Shown: positions 18,867 through 28,999, numbered from the stretch's first letter. The stretch is 33,224 nt of DNA from an uncultured bacterium (GCA_903911455.1 CAIWDQ010000657.1:1-33224), one strand, 5' to 3'. Translations and numbers: made by a program. The notes: a model not told the origin generated them from the letters alone.

Positions 18867-19106
18867 ATGGCAGATTCATGCGAAAGAAAAGAAAAACCTA
18901 AAGGATTTAAGGCATTAATTAAAAGCTGGTACTTTTGGAAGCCTGTTACAGGGATTATTTTAGGAGGCATTGGAGGTTTTATATATTATTATAATGTAGG
19001 ATGTGCTTCGGGTACATGTGGCATTGCTTCCAACCCTTACTCAAGTGTTTTGATGGGTGGTTTGTTTGGTTTGTTTATTACTAACAGACCTTGTGGGAAC
19101 TGCTAA
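18867..19106 (+). CDS. DUF6132-like small membrane protein
   Basis: KPVTGIILGGIGGFIYYYNVGCASGTCGIASNPYSSVLMGGLFGLFI, C-terminal CGNC. Confidence 0.7.
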   Translation: MADSCERKEKPKGFKALIKSWYFWKPVTGIILGGIGGFIYYYNVGCASGTCGIASNPYSSVLMGGLFGLFITNRPCGNC

Positions 19107-19204
19107 AGGGACAATTAAGAATTAAGAATATTAAAGCTACAAACTTAATTATAAATAGTTTGTTTTTAGTTAACAACAATTAAATTTAATAAATAATAAA
19201 TAGT

Positions 19205-19411
19205 ATGAAAAAGAACATGGGAATCATTGACAAAGCTATCAGGATACTGGTTGCTGCCGTAGTAGCAATTTTGTTTTTTACAGGAGTAATTACAGGTATC
19301 TTAGGTATCATTTTATTGGTATTGGCCGGAGTATTTGTACTTACAAGTCTTATCAGTTTCTGCCCACTTTATACTTTATTTGGTTTTAAAACAGATAAGA
19401 GTAGTAAATAA
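19205..19411 (+). CDS. DUF2892 / YgaP-type membrane protein
   Basis: MKKNMGIIDKAIRILVAAVVAILFFTGVITGILGIILLVLAGVFVLTSLISFCPLYTLFGF. Confidence 0.85.
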   Translation: MKKNMGIIDKAIRILVAAVVAILFFTGVITGILGIILLVLAGVFVLTSLISFCPLYTLFGFKTDKSSK

Positions 19412-19427
19412 ACATTAAATAAATTAC

Positions 19428-19814
19428 ATGAACTATTATTTTACAACTCAGATAAAGGATTCTTTTGAGAATGCAATTATACGAGTTACTGATGAGTTAA
19501 AGAAAGAAGGTTTCGGTATCATTACAGAGATTAATGTTACCGAAACATTTAAAAACAAGCTTGATGTAGACTTCAAGAATTATAGAATATTAGGTGCTTG
19601 TAATCCTAATTTTGCATATCAGGCTTTAAGTATTGAAGAGAAAATTGGAGTGATGTTGCCTTGCAATGTAATTGTTTCGGAAATTAATCCTGAATTGGTT
19701 GAGGTTTCGGCAATTGATCCTTCTTCGTCAATGCAGGTTGTAGGTGAAGATAAGCTTGACGCAATAGCTTCGCAGGTTAGTGCTAAATTAAAGAAAGTAA
19801 TAGAAAGTTTGTAA
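19428..19814 (+). CDS. DUF302 domain protein
   Basis: KKEGFGIITEINVTETFKNKLDVDFKNYRILGACNPNFAYQAL...LPCNVIVSE is a typical DUF302 core. Confidence 0.9.
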   Translation: MNYYFTTQIKDSFENAIIRVTDELKKEGFGIITEINVTETFKNKLDVDFKNYRILGACNPNFAYQALSIEEKIGVMLPCNVIVSEINPELVEVSAIDPSSSMQVVGEDKLDAIASQVSAKLKKVIESL

Positions 19815-19817
19815 GTT

Positions 19818-20438
19818 ATGAATTTTGATGAAGTAGCTAAAGATTGGGATGTTAATCCTAAGATGATTGAAAGAGCTAATGTTTTAGCTTCAGAACTTAA
19901 AGAATATTTTAAGTTTGATAAAGATAAAATGACTGCTTTTGAATTTGGTAGTGGTACAGGTTTGTTGAGCTATCATCTAAAAGATTCGTTCAAACAAATA
20001 ACATTGGCAGATAGTTCTATAGGGATGGTTAATGTATTGAAGGATAAGATAGCCAACGAGAATATTACAAATCTACATCCTATGCTTATTGATATGCCGG
20101 CGAATAATCCGCAGATTGATAAAGTTGATCATATCTTTACTTTTATGGCTTTGCATCATGTAAAAGATCTTAGTAAAATATTTACAAGTTTTAAAGCAAT
20201 CCTAAAAGATGAAGGCCATTTAAGTATTGGAGATCTGGTGACTGAGGATGGTTCTTTTCATTCTCATGATGCAAGTTTTGATGGACATAATGGTTTTGAT
20301 AAAGAAGAATTAAGTGCTTTGCTTTCGGCTAATGGTTTTGCAGTTGAAAATTATAAGATTTTTTATCAGATAGAAAAAGAATACGAAGGACAAATGAAGA
20401 CATATCCTTTGTTTCTGCTAATCGCAAAGAAAACTTAA
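19818..20438 (+). CDS. Class I SAM-dependent methyltransferase
   Basis: FEFGSGTGLLSYHL glycine-rich motif I, FTFMALHHVKDL motif. Confidence 0.9.
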   Translation: MNFDEVAKDWDVNPKMIERANVLASELKEYFKFDKDKMTAFEFGSGTGLLSYHLKDSFKQITLADSSIGMVNVLKDKIANENITNLHPMLIDMPANNPQIDKVDHIFTFMALHHVKDLSKIFTSFKAILKDEGHLSIGDLVTEDGSFHSHDASFDGHNGFDKEELSALLSANGFAVENYKIFYQIEKEYEGQMKTYPLFLLIAKKT

Positions 20439-20459
20439 AGTTTTATCAGAACATTTATA

Positions 20460-20496
20460 AAAAAGCTCTCACCATTTAGTTGATGAGAGCTTTTTT
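20460..20496 (+). terminator. Intrinsic terminator of the DUF6132-methyltransferase operon
   Basis: aaaaagctctca / tgagagcttttt 12-bp arms, 12-nt loop, T tail. Confidence 0.85.
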
Positions 20497-20562
20497 ATGT
20501 TTTAGAATGCCTTTCAATTATTAATTCTTTCCCGCATGTACGGGATTAATTCTTAATTGAAT

Positions 20563-21567
20563 TTATCTTCTTTTCTTTACCGTAATTCTTATGGTACCGG
20601 TGGCTAGAGGGTCGCTTAGTTTGCCATTTATCTTTTTAGGATATCTCGGACCTATATCCGGAATATTACATTTTGAAATTATACCTTTGGGTGCAACAAA
20701 TGCAAATTCAGGGACTCCTGTTGGTGTTGTGATTGACACAAAAATAATTGCATCACAAGTATTCATTGTATTATCAACAACTAAATAATTTTTAGGAACT
20801 AAACCTGGATAATCAGATGTTGCTATCTGGTCAGCGTCCATTACTAAATCTCTTTCTTTGGCAGTTAATTTTGTGAGGTCTTTTGAATTAGGTTTTAAAA
20901 GAGTAGGATCATAGCTACGTAGCAATGGGCGAATATCAGCTGAATGCTGTGTATATAATTCACCATAATTTTTGCGCAAAGCATCAAATAATTCATCAAC
21001 TAATTCACTAATATTGTCTCTGTCGTCGGTTACATTGTCTTTTTTATGTTCTTTTTTAGTTAGTATGGCTGACAATTCGCCAACCCATGTTGTTACTAAA
21101 GTTAAAACCGTAGGGACTAATGGTTTTGAGGCTATTCTTATCAACCAACCTTCGCAAATAGTTTGTATTGTTTCTTGTGTACCTCTATCAAAAGCAGGTC
21201 CGGTAGCATATAAATAATCTAAAATGGTGTCATCACCCGGGTAGCCAGCTCTTATCAAAGGTTTAATTGCTTCTCTTAAAATAGGCAATTCCAACATTTT
21301 TTCTTCATACTTGGCAGCATCAACTGTTATCTGCCCTAAATCCGCATCTCTGGTTGCCATTGCAGTTCTCAGGTCAGTTATTTTGCTGGAAACGCGAGCA
21401 CGCATTATTATTTCTTCGGGAGTGTAAGGACCGTCGCCAAAACTATTGTAATGGAATACACCATATTCTAATTTTCTGTCTAATGCAAATTTTCTATAAT
21501 TTAAATTTGAATTCTGTATTTTTGAATTTTTTCTGCTTTCTTGTGCAGTAGGAATATAAATGTTCAT
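20563..21567 (-). CDS. Hypothetical protein (334 aa), no recognised domain, no evident signal peptide
   Basis: Long ORF with ordinary soluble-protein composition; function not recognisable by eye. Confidence 0.75.
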   Translation of the reverse strand: MNIYIPTAQESRKNSKIQNSNLNYRKFALDRKLEYGVFHYNSFGDGPYTPEEIIMRARVSSKITDLRTAMATRDADLGQITVDAAKYEEKMLELPILREAIKPLIRAGYPGDDTILDYLYATGPAFDRGTQETIQTICEGWLIRIASKPLVPTVLTLVTTWVGELSAILTKKEHKKDNVTDDRDNISELVDELFDALRKNYGELYTQHSADIRPLLRSYDPTLLKPNSKDLTKLTAKERDLVMDADQIATSDYPGLVPKNYLVVDNTMNTCDAIIFVSITTPTGVPEFAFVAPKGIISKCNIPDIGPRYPKKINGKLSDPLATGTIRITVKKRR

Positions 21568-21645
21568 GTAATGATATGTTTAGAAATATTAATCCCTGTA
21601 AAGGGGAATAAAAAATAATTGTGTAAAAAAAGATAATACCGGAGG

Positions 21646-21691
21646 TTTTGCTATTTAATAAGCGAACATCTTAGAAAGATGCATAGCAAAA
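21646..21691. other. Nested hairpin (two-stem) upstream of the 334-aa gene
   Basis: Outer arms ttttgctat (21646-21654) / atagcaaaa (21683-21691); inner catctt (21667-21672) / aagatg (21676-21681). Confidence 0.5.
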
Positions 21692-21990
21692 GTGGGTTAA
21701 TATTTATTAACGATGTGCATGAAGAGGGTGATATGTAACCAATGTCTGAAAACAATTATTTTATTCAAAATTTATTTTTTTAATTAAGCCATAATCTAAA
21801 TCTGACTTTGCAAAATTAACTTAAATTTAATTCTCCTGCTAATTTAAAACAATAAAAATGCAACATATTGTAATATTAATTTTCAATTAAATCCCAGCAT
21901 CTTACAACAGTCTAATACTACACATTCTACATAAATTATCTTTTTAATAATTATGTAAATTTATATAAATTAAACTTAAAAAGCGTCAAC

Positions 21991-22249
21991 ATTCATTCAG
22001 CGAAGGCATAAATAATTTTAGAAACACACACACTCGTCCAGCGAAGGCATAAATAATTTTTGGAACACACACACTCATTCAGCGAAGGCATAAATAATTT
22101 TAGAAACACACACACTCATCCAGCGAAGGCATAAATAATTTTAGAAACACACACATTCATCCAGCGAAGGCATAAATAATTTTAGGAACACACACACTCA
22201 TTCAGCGAAGGCATAAATAATTTTAGAAACACACACACTCATCCAATGT
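21991..22249. repeat. Tandem array, 41-bp unit, 6 copies plus partial 7th
   Basis: cagcgaaggcataaataattttagaaacacacacactcatc; cagcgaaggc starts at 21998, 22039, 22080, 22121, 22162, 22203, and the degenerate ccaatg copy at 22244, with constant 41-bp step. Confidence 0.95.
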
Positions 22250-22382
22250 ATGTGAAAATATTTTTTTTCACTAATATTCTTTTTTTCTCTTTGGTATGAT
22301 AAAAAATATATGCTGTAACCCCAGCTCGACTTCGCTCGGTGGCCCTAATTGCATCGGTCACTAAACTTAACAGAGGTGTATT

Positions 22383-22412
22383 AAAACTCAATCTTTCTTG
22401 GTTGAGTTTTTT
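22383..22412 (+). terminator. Intrinsic-terminator-like hairpin with no annotated gene directly upstream
   Basis: aaaactcaa ... ttgagtttt 9-bp arms followed by a short T-run. Confidence 0.6.
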
Positions 22413-22657
22413 CTATATATTAGTTGAAATATTAAATACACATGTCAAAATATCATAATAGCTCTTTTTCTTTGCTTATCCCCACCAAATACAACAGAAG
22501 CAATATTAAAATAAATGTCGAATTTCAAAAGCTTCTTTAGATAGTTTATCAAGTATAAGAGATTTGGTTTAATTTCATATTATAGACTTAATTTAAACTA
22601 AAAAGCATATTCTTATAGAGTTTATCATCTTCTTTATAAATAAATCCAAAAAAATAG

Positions 22658-22665
22658 TAACTTTG
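22658..22665 (+). promoter_or_regulatory. Putative -7 box (TAACTTTG) of the polysaccharide cluster
   Basis: TAnnTTTG match 91 nt upstream of the first cluster ATG (22756). Confidence 0.45.
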
Positions 22666-22755
22666 CAACTTAAAACATGAACGATTAAAAACAAAATTTT
22701 TAGTCAGATTGATTTAAGTTATGTTAGAAATATTAATAATTAAAACACAGTATTA

Positions 22756-23712
22756 ATGTCAGCAATAGAGCGTTTAGGATTATCATTAACAGAATTAGAG
22801 AAATTGGATAAACAATATTCTTATGAGCAGGCTCAAACCCAAGATATATTTGGTTTTAAATGGGCTAAAAGAGATACTTACGAATCAGAAGCTGTTAAAA
22901 AAGCAGGTGCAGCATGGTTAATCGAAAGATATTTCGAGAATAGTTATGATAAGATGAATGAGTTTTTGAACAAAGATGGCGAACGTAAAATAATACTTGA
23001 TGCCGGAAGTGGTTCAGGCTATTCTGCATTGCTTTTGTTTGGTGATGAATTGAAGAAACACGATTATTTAGGTGTTGATATTTCGGATGCTGTTAATGAA
23101 GGCAGAGCAAGATTTGCTGAATTAGGTATAAAAGCTGATTTTATTAAAGCAAGTTTGATGGATCTGGATTTTATTCCTGATGGAAGTATAGATATTATTT
23201 TTTCTGAAGGTGTATTGCACCATACTGATAGTACCGAAAACGCTATTAAATATCTTTCTAAAAAATTAAAGAAAGATGGTTCATTTATGTTTTATGTTTA
23301 TTTAAAGAAAAGTGTTATCAGAGAATTTACTGATGATTATATCAGAGAACAATTGTTGCAATATGGCAATCAGGAAGCCTGGGATAAATTAATTCCGTTA
23401 ACAAAATTAGGGAAAGCTTTAGGTGAATTGAATATCGAGATAGATGTAGAAGAGGATATTGATTTATTAGGTATTAAAAAAGGTAAACTTGATTTGCAGA
23501 GATTCTTTTATTGGAATATTTGCAAAGCATTTTACAAACCAGAATACAATATTGATGAGATGAATCATTTGAATTTTGATTGGTTTCGTCCACTAAACTG
23601 TCAGCGTCAAACGCCAGAACAGGTTAATCAATGGTGTGTTGAAGCAGGATTGGAAATAGAACATCAAAACATTCAAGAGGCAGGAATTACAATTATTGCA
23701 AAGAAAAAATGA
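22756..23712 (+). CDS. Class I SAM-dependent methyltransferase
   Basis: [15 protein letters not shown] motif [15 protein letters not shown] motif. Confidence 0.9.
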   Translation: MSAIERLGLSLTELEKLDKQYSYEQAQTQDIFGFKWAKRDTYESEAVKKAGAAWLIERYFENSYDKMNEFLNKDGERKIILDAGSGSGYSALLLFGDELKKHDYLGVDISDAVNEGRARFAELGIKADFIKASLMDLDFIPDGSIDIIFSEGVLHHTDSTENAIKYLSKKLKKDGSFMFYVYLKKSVIREFTDDYIREQLLQYGNQEAWDKLIPLTKLGKALGELNIEIDVEEDIDLLGIKKGKLDLQRFFYWNICKAFYKPEYNIDEMNHLNFDWFRPLNCQRQTPEQVNQWCVEAGLEIEHQNIQEAGITIIAKKK

Positions 23713-24215
23713 AACTTTTAGATTCATTAATCAATAGTTTGTTAAAAAAGAAAAGGAAAATCCTAAAGGATAAATATAATAGGGTTTTACCTATTGGCGA
23801 TTTGTTATCCGACAGATGGGAAAAGGCAAAATTCCTTGGCTTCGGCGAAGGCACCAGCATTTATGACAGTTGTCTTGTATTAGGTGATGTAAAGATTGGT
23901 GAAAAAACCTGGGTAGGACCATTTACAATATTAGATGGATCGGGAGGGTTAGAAATCGGAAGCAATTGTTCTATCTCAACAGGAGTGCAAATATATTCGC
24001 ACGACACTGTAAGATGGGCAGTTTCCGGAGGAAAAGAACCTTATGAATATGACAAAACAATAATTGGAGACAACTGCTATATTGGTCCGAATACCGTTAT
24101 ATCAAAAGGAGTTAAAATTGGAAAAGGAACCATTGTTGGAGCTAATAGTTTCGTGAACAAATCGTTTCCTGAAGGATCAAAGATTGCAGGTAGTCCGGCA
24201 AAATTAATAGAATAA
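23709..24215 (+). CDS. Hexapeptide-repeat (LbH) acyltransferase
   Basis: Hexapeptide pattern: [40 protein letters not shown]...[49 protein letters not shown]. Confidence 0.92.
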   Translation: MKLLDSLINSLLKKKRKILKDKYNRVLPIGDLLSDRWEKAKFLGFGEGTSIYDSCLVLGDVKIGEKTWVGPFTILDGSGGLEIGSNCSISTGVQIYSHDTVRWAVSGGKEPYEYDKTIIGDNCYIGPNTVISKGVKIGKGTIVGANSFVNKSFPEGSKIAGSPAKLIE

Positions 24216-24258
24216 TACATCAGGTTTTAGAATAATATTTATCAATACAATTGTAAGC

Positions 24259-25587
24259 ATGCTAAAGAAACTATTCTTTTTTATTTTTTTCATAATAATT
24301 TCTCCATTTTTCTTTGCTGCATACTTCATTATTGTATTTCTAAAAGTATTAAAACCTAAAAGAGAAACACCCAACCTTATCTGGGGACCAGAGCCTTTGA
24401 TAAGTAATAAATACTGGTCGGATGCTTTAAATAAAAAAGGTTTTAAATCCGAAACATTAATGGAAGGTTATTATGCCTCTATTCATAAAGAATCTGACTA
24501 TGATAAATACACCTATAATTTTCTTCCTTTTTTAAAGAATACTGTTTTAAGAAAGGTTAATAATTATATGATTGCTCCATATATTTCGTTTATTTATGCT
24601 ATAAATAACTTTGATATTTTTCATTATCATTTTACCAGTGGCTTTTTAAAAGATACTCCTTTAATGTTTTTTGAATCCGGTTTGCTTAAATTGGCAGGAT
24701 GTAAAGTGATAGTAACAGCTTATGGTGGTGATTTTTATCGCTTGTCGAAAGTGAACAGTATAAGCTGGAGACATGGGCTATTGGTGAATTATCCAATATT
24801 AGCTAAGGTTGAAACTAAGATTGAAAAGAAAGTAAAATACTGGATTAAGAATGCCGATTTTATTATAAATGGATTTCAAATTGATGGTTTGGGAAGATGG
24901 GATATATTCCCATATAATATGGTAGTTATTAATACTGAACAATGGCCTCAGGTAAAAAGAGATTATGCAAATGATGGGGCTAATGGGACTGTAAAAGTAG
25001 TACACACACCTAATCACAGAGGTGTAAAAGGGACAGAATATATTGTAAATGCCATTAAAGAATTAAAAGCAGAAGGCTTAAAAGTTGAATTGGTTTTGTT
25101 AGAGAAAGTGCAGAATGAAGAAGTGAGAAGAATATTGCAGGAAGAAGCTGATATATTGGTTGAACAATTAATATTGGGCTTCGGAATGAGTGCAATAGAA
25201 GGAATGTCGTCAGGATTGCCTGTGATGTCGAATCTATCGGAAGAAGATTATACGAGAGCTTTCAGACGTTTCTCATACTTGAATGAATGTCCGATATTAT
25301 CTTCAACACCTGAAAATGTAAAAGAGAATTTAAGAGCATTGATCACTTATCCTACTTTGAGAAAAGCTTTGGGAGAAGCGGGTAATAAGTATGTTGAAAA
25401 ATATCATTCCAATAAAACTGCTCAAGCAATGTTTTCTGCTATTTATGAAAAGATATGGAATAAAAAAGATATTGAATTAATGAATTTCTTTCATCCTTTG
25501 TTCCCTAATTCATATAATAATTCGCTTCCAATTGTAGAACATCCTCTATTTGAGAATAAATTACCTGACACATTTAAGAGCAATTAA
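24259..25587 (+). CDS. Glycosyltransferase (GT4-like), N-terminal hydrophobic segment
   Basis: VVHTPNHRGVKGTEYIVNAI ... ADILVEQLILGFGMSAIEGMSSGLPVMSNL. Confidence 0.8.
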   Translation: MLKKLFFFIFFIIISPFFFAAYFIIVFLKVLKPKRETPNLIWGPEPLISNKYWSDALNKKGFKSETLMEGYYASIHKESDYDKYTYNFLPFLKNTVLRKVNNYMIAPYISFIYAINNFDIFHYHFTSGFLKDTPLMFFESGLLKLAGCKVIVTAYGGDFYRLSKVNSISWRHGLLVNYPILAKVETKIEKKVKYWIKNADFIINGFQIDGLGRWDIFPYNMVVINTEQWPQVKRDYANDGANGTVKVVHTPNHRGVKGTEYIVNAIKELKAEGLKVELVLLEKVQNEEVRRILQEEADILVEQLILGFGMSAIEGMSSGLPVMSNLSEEDYTRAFRRFSYLNECPILSSTPENVKENLRALITYPTLRKALGEAGNKYVEKYHSNKTAQAMFSAIYEKIWNKKDIELMNFFHPLFPNSYNNSLPIVEHPLFENKLPDTFKSN

Positions 25588-27041
25588 TGATTAAGAAACT
25601 TGTAAAAGACATAGTCATATACGGTGGAAGCGATTTTATTTTCAAATTCATTAACTTTGCTGTATTCCCAATATATGCAAATATATTAAAAGTGTCAGAC
25701 TTTGGTGTAATGTCTTTAGTTATTACCTATTCCAGTTTGATTGGGATCGTAGCAAATGTTGGTTTGAATAATGCTGTTCAACGTTTTTACTGGGATAAAG
25801 TTATACCAGAAAACAAAAGACCCTCATTAGTTAGCACAGGTTTATATGTGCAAACATTTTGGTCGATACTCCTAATAGCAATAGTATTATTATTGACTTA
25901 TTTTTTTGGGCAATCTTATCTTGAGAAAACACAAATCCCCTGGACTTATGTATTGCTTTGTTTGATTGCATCAGTCTTTGACAGAATCATCTTTTTCGGG
26001 ATAGATACAATTAGACTACAGTTAGAACCTTTAAAATATACTTTGCTTTCAAGTGTAAAGAATATCTTCAGTGCTTTCCTTTGCATATTATTTACAATCG
26101 TTTTGCACAAAGGACTTACAGGCTACTTCCAAGGCTTATTAATTTCCTATATGCTCACAACTCCTTTAGCATTATTTTTAGTGAAGAAGAACCTGACTTT
26201 TAAGTTTGATTGGGGTTATGCAAAGGATTTATTAAAGTTTGGATATCCTTTTATATTTGCAGGTTTGGCATATTGGTTGTTTTCGTCAATGGACAGGTGG
26301 ATGTTGTCTACTATGAGTAATAATGTGCAGGTTGGGCTTTACGACATCTCATTTAAGTTTGCAATGGTGATATCTTTTGTAGGAGCCGCATTTGGGATGG
26401 CATGGTCGCCAATGGTGATAAAAATAATAAATGAAGACCCTGATTACAGAGCAACAATTGGAAGGATATTTACTTATTTCTTTTTAATTGTAGGAATGCT
26501 AGGGATATTAATAAGTATGTTTGGCTACGAATTATTATTATTAACAACAAAAAAAGATTATCATGAAGCGCGGCATATAATGCCATTTGTTTCAATGGGG
26601 ATCGTATTTTATTGTACCACTCAGATAACTGCATTAGGGATAACTCTTGAAAAGAAGACTAATTATTTATCATACTTTGCATGGTTTACTGCAATAATTA
26701 ATTTTGGTTTAAACTATTTATTTATCCCAAAGTTTGGTGCAGTAGGTTCAGCATTTGCTACTTTAATATCATACATAGTATTAACGGGAGGATATTATCT
26801 TGTGATGAGAAGAATTCATCCGATAAAAACAGAATACAAAAAGATGCTTTCAATATTACTTTCAATTTTATTATCGTTATTATTTCTTTACTTTTTGAAT
26901 AAACAGGAATGGAGTTTTTACGTTATATTATACAAAGTTATCTTTTTAGCATTAGTCATTATTGCATTGTTTGTAACTAATGTAATAAACATACAACAAT
27001 TAAAAGAATTATGGGGAAAGTTCAGCAAAAGGTCGTTATAA
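25587..27041 (+). CDS. Polysaccharide flippase (Wzx/MATE-like)
   Basis: Many TM helices; N-terminal IYGGSDFIFKFINFAVFPIYANILKVSDFGVMSLVITYSSLIGIVANVGLNNAVQRFYWD typical of oligosaccharide flippases. Confidence 0.92.
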   Translation: MIKKLVKDIVIYGGSDFIFKFINFAVFPIYANILKVSDFGVMSLVITYSSLIGIVANVGLNNAVQRFYWDKVIPENKRPSLVSTGLYVQTFWSILLIAIVLLLTYFFGQSYLEKTQIPWTYVLLCLIASVFDRIIFFGIDTIRLQLEPLKYTLLSSVKNIFSAFLCILFTIVLHKGLTGYFQGLLISYMLTTPLALFLVKKNLTFKFDWGYAKDLLKFGYPFIFAGLAYWLFSSMDRWMLSTMSNNVQVGLYDISFKFAMVISFVGAAFGMAWSPMVIKIINEDPDYRATIGRIFTYFFLIVGMLGILISMFGYELLLLTTKKDYHEARHIMPFVSMGIVFYCTTQITALGITLEKKTNYLSYFAWFTAIINFGLNYLFIPKFGAVGSAFATLISYIVLTGGYYLVMRRIHPIKTEYKKMLSILLSILLSLLFLYFLNKQEWSFYVILYKVIFLALVIIALFVTNVINIQQLKELWGKFSKRSL

Positions 27042-27922
27042 CAGGAGCAGGTGGTTTTCTTGGGAAATATTTAGCTTCCTATTTGGCATCTGAAGGTGAT
27101 AAAGTATATGCTTTAACATTATTCGATCCATCTGATGATGATAAGAAAATGTTCTTTTCTTCCGAAAATATTGTTCTTGTTAAGAAGGATATTGCTAAGG
27201 ATGGTTTTGATGACTTACCAAATGATATAGATGTAGTTATTGCTCTTGCACAATCTCCTTTCTTCAGAGAATTTCCTGACAAAGCTAAAGATATTTTTGA
27301 TGTAAATGTTGCGGCTTTTGCGCAGATCTTACAATGGGCAAATAAGATTAAGGTTAAGAAATTTGTATATGCATCTTCTGGTGGCGTTTATAATGACCCA
27401 CTTGCTAAAGAATATAAAGAGGATGATGTGATTAATCCTAACATTTCAAAAGGATATTATCAGGGTAGTAAGTTGTGTGGTGAGATCTTATTTCAAAACT
27501 ATTATTCTTTCTTTGAGACTTCCATTATATTAAGACCTTTCTTTATTTATGGAAAGACACAGAATAAAGATATGTTTGTAGCCAGAATCATTGATTCAGT
27601 TATTAATGGGAAAGAAATCTTTCTTCAAGGGAAAGAAGGTTTACTTGTTAATCCTATTTATGTTGAGGACGTTGTTAAGGTAATTGTAAAGTCTTTGGAG
27701 CTAAAGAACAATCATATTATAAATGTTGGTGGCCCAGATGTTATTTCTTTAAAGGAAATTGCTGAGGTTATTAGTAAACGAGTTCAGAAAGAGCCTATAT
27801 ATAAGTATGTAGACGCTCCTCCAACTGATTGTGTTGGGAATATTGACAAACTAAAGAAGCTTTTCGATATTGATCTTACTTCTTTTACAAAGGGTATTGA
27901 TTTAACTATTGATACAAAATAA
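27011..27922 (+). CDS. NAD-dependent epimerase/dehydratase (extended SDR)
   Basis: KVVITGAGGFLGKYLASYL Rossmann motif; SGGVYND; YYQGSKLCGE (YxxxK). Confidence 0.9.
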   Translation: MGKVQQKVVITGAGGFLGKYLASYLASEGDKVYALTLFDPSDDDKKMFFSSENIVLVKKDIAKDGFDDLPNDIDVVIALAQSPFFREFPDKAKDIFDVNVAAFAQILQWANKIKVKKFVYASSGGVYNDPLAKEYKEDDVINPNISKGYYQGSKLCGEILFQNYYSFFETSIILRPFFIYGKTQNKDMFVARIIDSVINGKEIFLQGKEGLLVNPIYVEDVVKVIVKSLELKNNHIINVGGPDVISLKEIAEVISKRVQKEPIYKYVDAPPTDCVGNIDKLKKLFDIDLTSFTKGIDLTIDTK

Positions 27923-28993
27923 ATGAAAGTATTACATCTACCATATTCTACAGGGGGCAATAGCTGGGGTTTAGCTTGTGGTGAAAGAGCTATCGGTCTT
28001 GACTCAAAGGTGCTTACTATTGATAAGAACTGGCTTGATTACCCTACGGATATTTGCCTGAATATTGATGTAAAAGAAAGGTATAAGCTGCCTTATAACA
28101 TTATCAAGTTATTTAGTACTTTTCTTAAGATAAGGAATAAGTACGATGTTTTTCATTTTAATTCCGGAGCTAGTTTGATAGATTTTGCAAACTATAAGAT
28201 GCCTCTGTTTGAGCTTCCTTTTTATCCAAAAGACAAAAAGATTATATTTACTTATAATGGTTGCGATATTCGTCAGAAATATCCGACTATGAAGAGGGTA
28301 ACTTTTGCGGCTTGCCACGAAAAAGAATGCTATAGTGGTGTTTGTAACAGTGGTAAGATTGATGAGATAAGAAGGCAGAAGATTAAGATTGTGGAGAAGT
28401 ATGCGCATCATATCTTTGCTCTTAACCCTGATCTGTTGTATTTTCTTCCCGAAAAGGCTACTTTTCTTCCTTATACTGTTGCAAGATGGGAGGAAATTGA
28501 AAGGGTCTACAAGCCTATTGATAATGTTATCAATATTGTGCATTCGCCTACTAATAGAGTTACTAAGGGTTCAAAGTTTATTATTGATGCTGTAACTGAG
28601 CTTCAAAAGAAATATACAAACATCAATCTGATTATGGTAGAGAAGATGCCCCATAACGAAGCTCTTGAGGTTTATAAGAATGCTCATATTATCATTGATC
28701 AGGTGCTGATTGGCTGGTATGGCGGCTTTGCTGTTGAAGCGATGAAGATGGGTAAACCTGTTGGAGTGTTCATTCGCGAAGAAGACCTTAAGTTTTTACC
28801 TGATGGAATGGCTAAAGACTTGAAGGATGCTGTAATTAATATGAATCCTTTTACAATTAAAGATACACTTGAACTTTATCTCCAGAATCCTTCTTTGTTG
28901 AAACAAAAGAGTGAAGCTTCTCTTGCTTATGTCAATAAGTGGCATGATCCTAAATACATTGCAGGTATTACTAAATCTGTTTACGAATCCTAG
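27923..28993 (+). CDS. Glycosyltransferase, related to the product of 24259-25587
   Basis: IVHSPTNRVTKGSKFIIDAVTEL ... AHIIIDQVLIGWYGGFAVEAMKMGKPVGVFI. Confidence 0.8.
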   Translation: MKVLHLPYSTGGNSWGLACGERAIGLDSKVLTIDKNWLDYPTDICLNIDVKERYKLPYNIIKLFSTFLKIRNKYDVFHFNSGASLIDFANYKMPLFELPFYPKDKKIIFTYNGCDIRQKYPTMKRVTFAACHEKECYSGVCNSGKIDEIRRQKIKIVEKYAHHIFALNPDLLYFLPEKATFLPYTVARWEEIERVYKPIDNVINIVHSPTNRVTKGSKFIIDAVTELQKKYTNINLIMVEKMPHNEALEVYKNAHIIIDQVLIGWYGGFAVEAMKMGKPVGVFIREEDLKFLPDGMAKDLKDAVINMNPFTIKDTLELYLQNPSLLKQKSEASLAYVNKWHDPKYIAGITKSVYES

Positions 28994-28999
28994 AATCTT

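Noticed and set aside
21991-22249. CRISPR array
   Set aside because: The full 41-bp unit, including the AC tract, is repeated; there are no spacers.
22511-22522. ataaatgtcgaa matching the left arm of the 9963 hairpin
   Set aside because: Only 12 nt in AT-rich DNA with no palindromic partner; likely chance.
28109-28543. 144-aa minus-strand ORF inside the glycosyltransferase
   Set aside because: Antisense overlap with a clear CDS; low-complexity composition, no recognisable motif.
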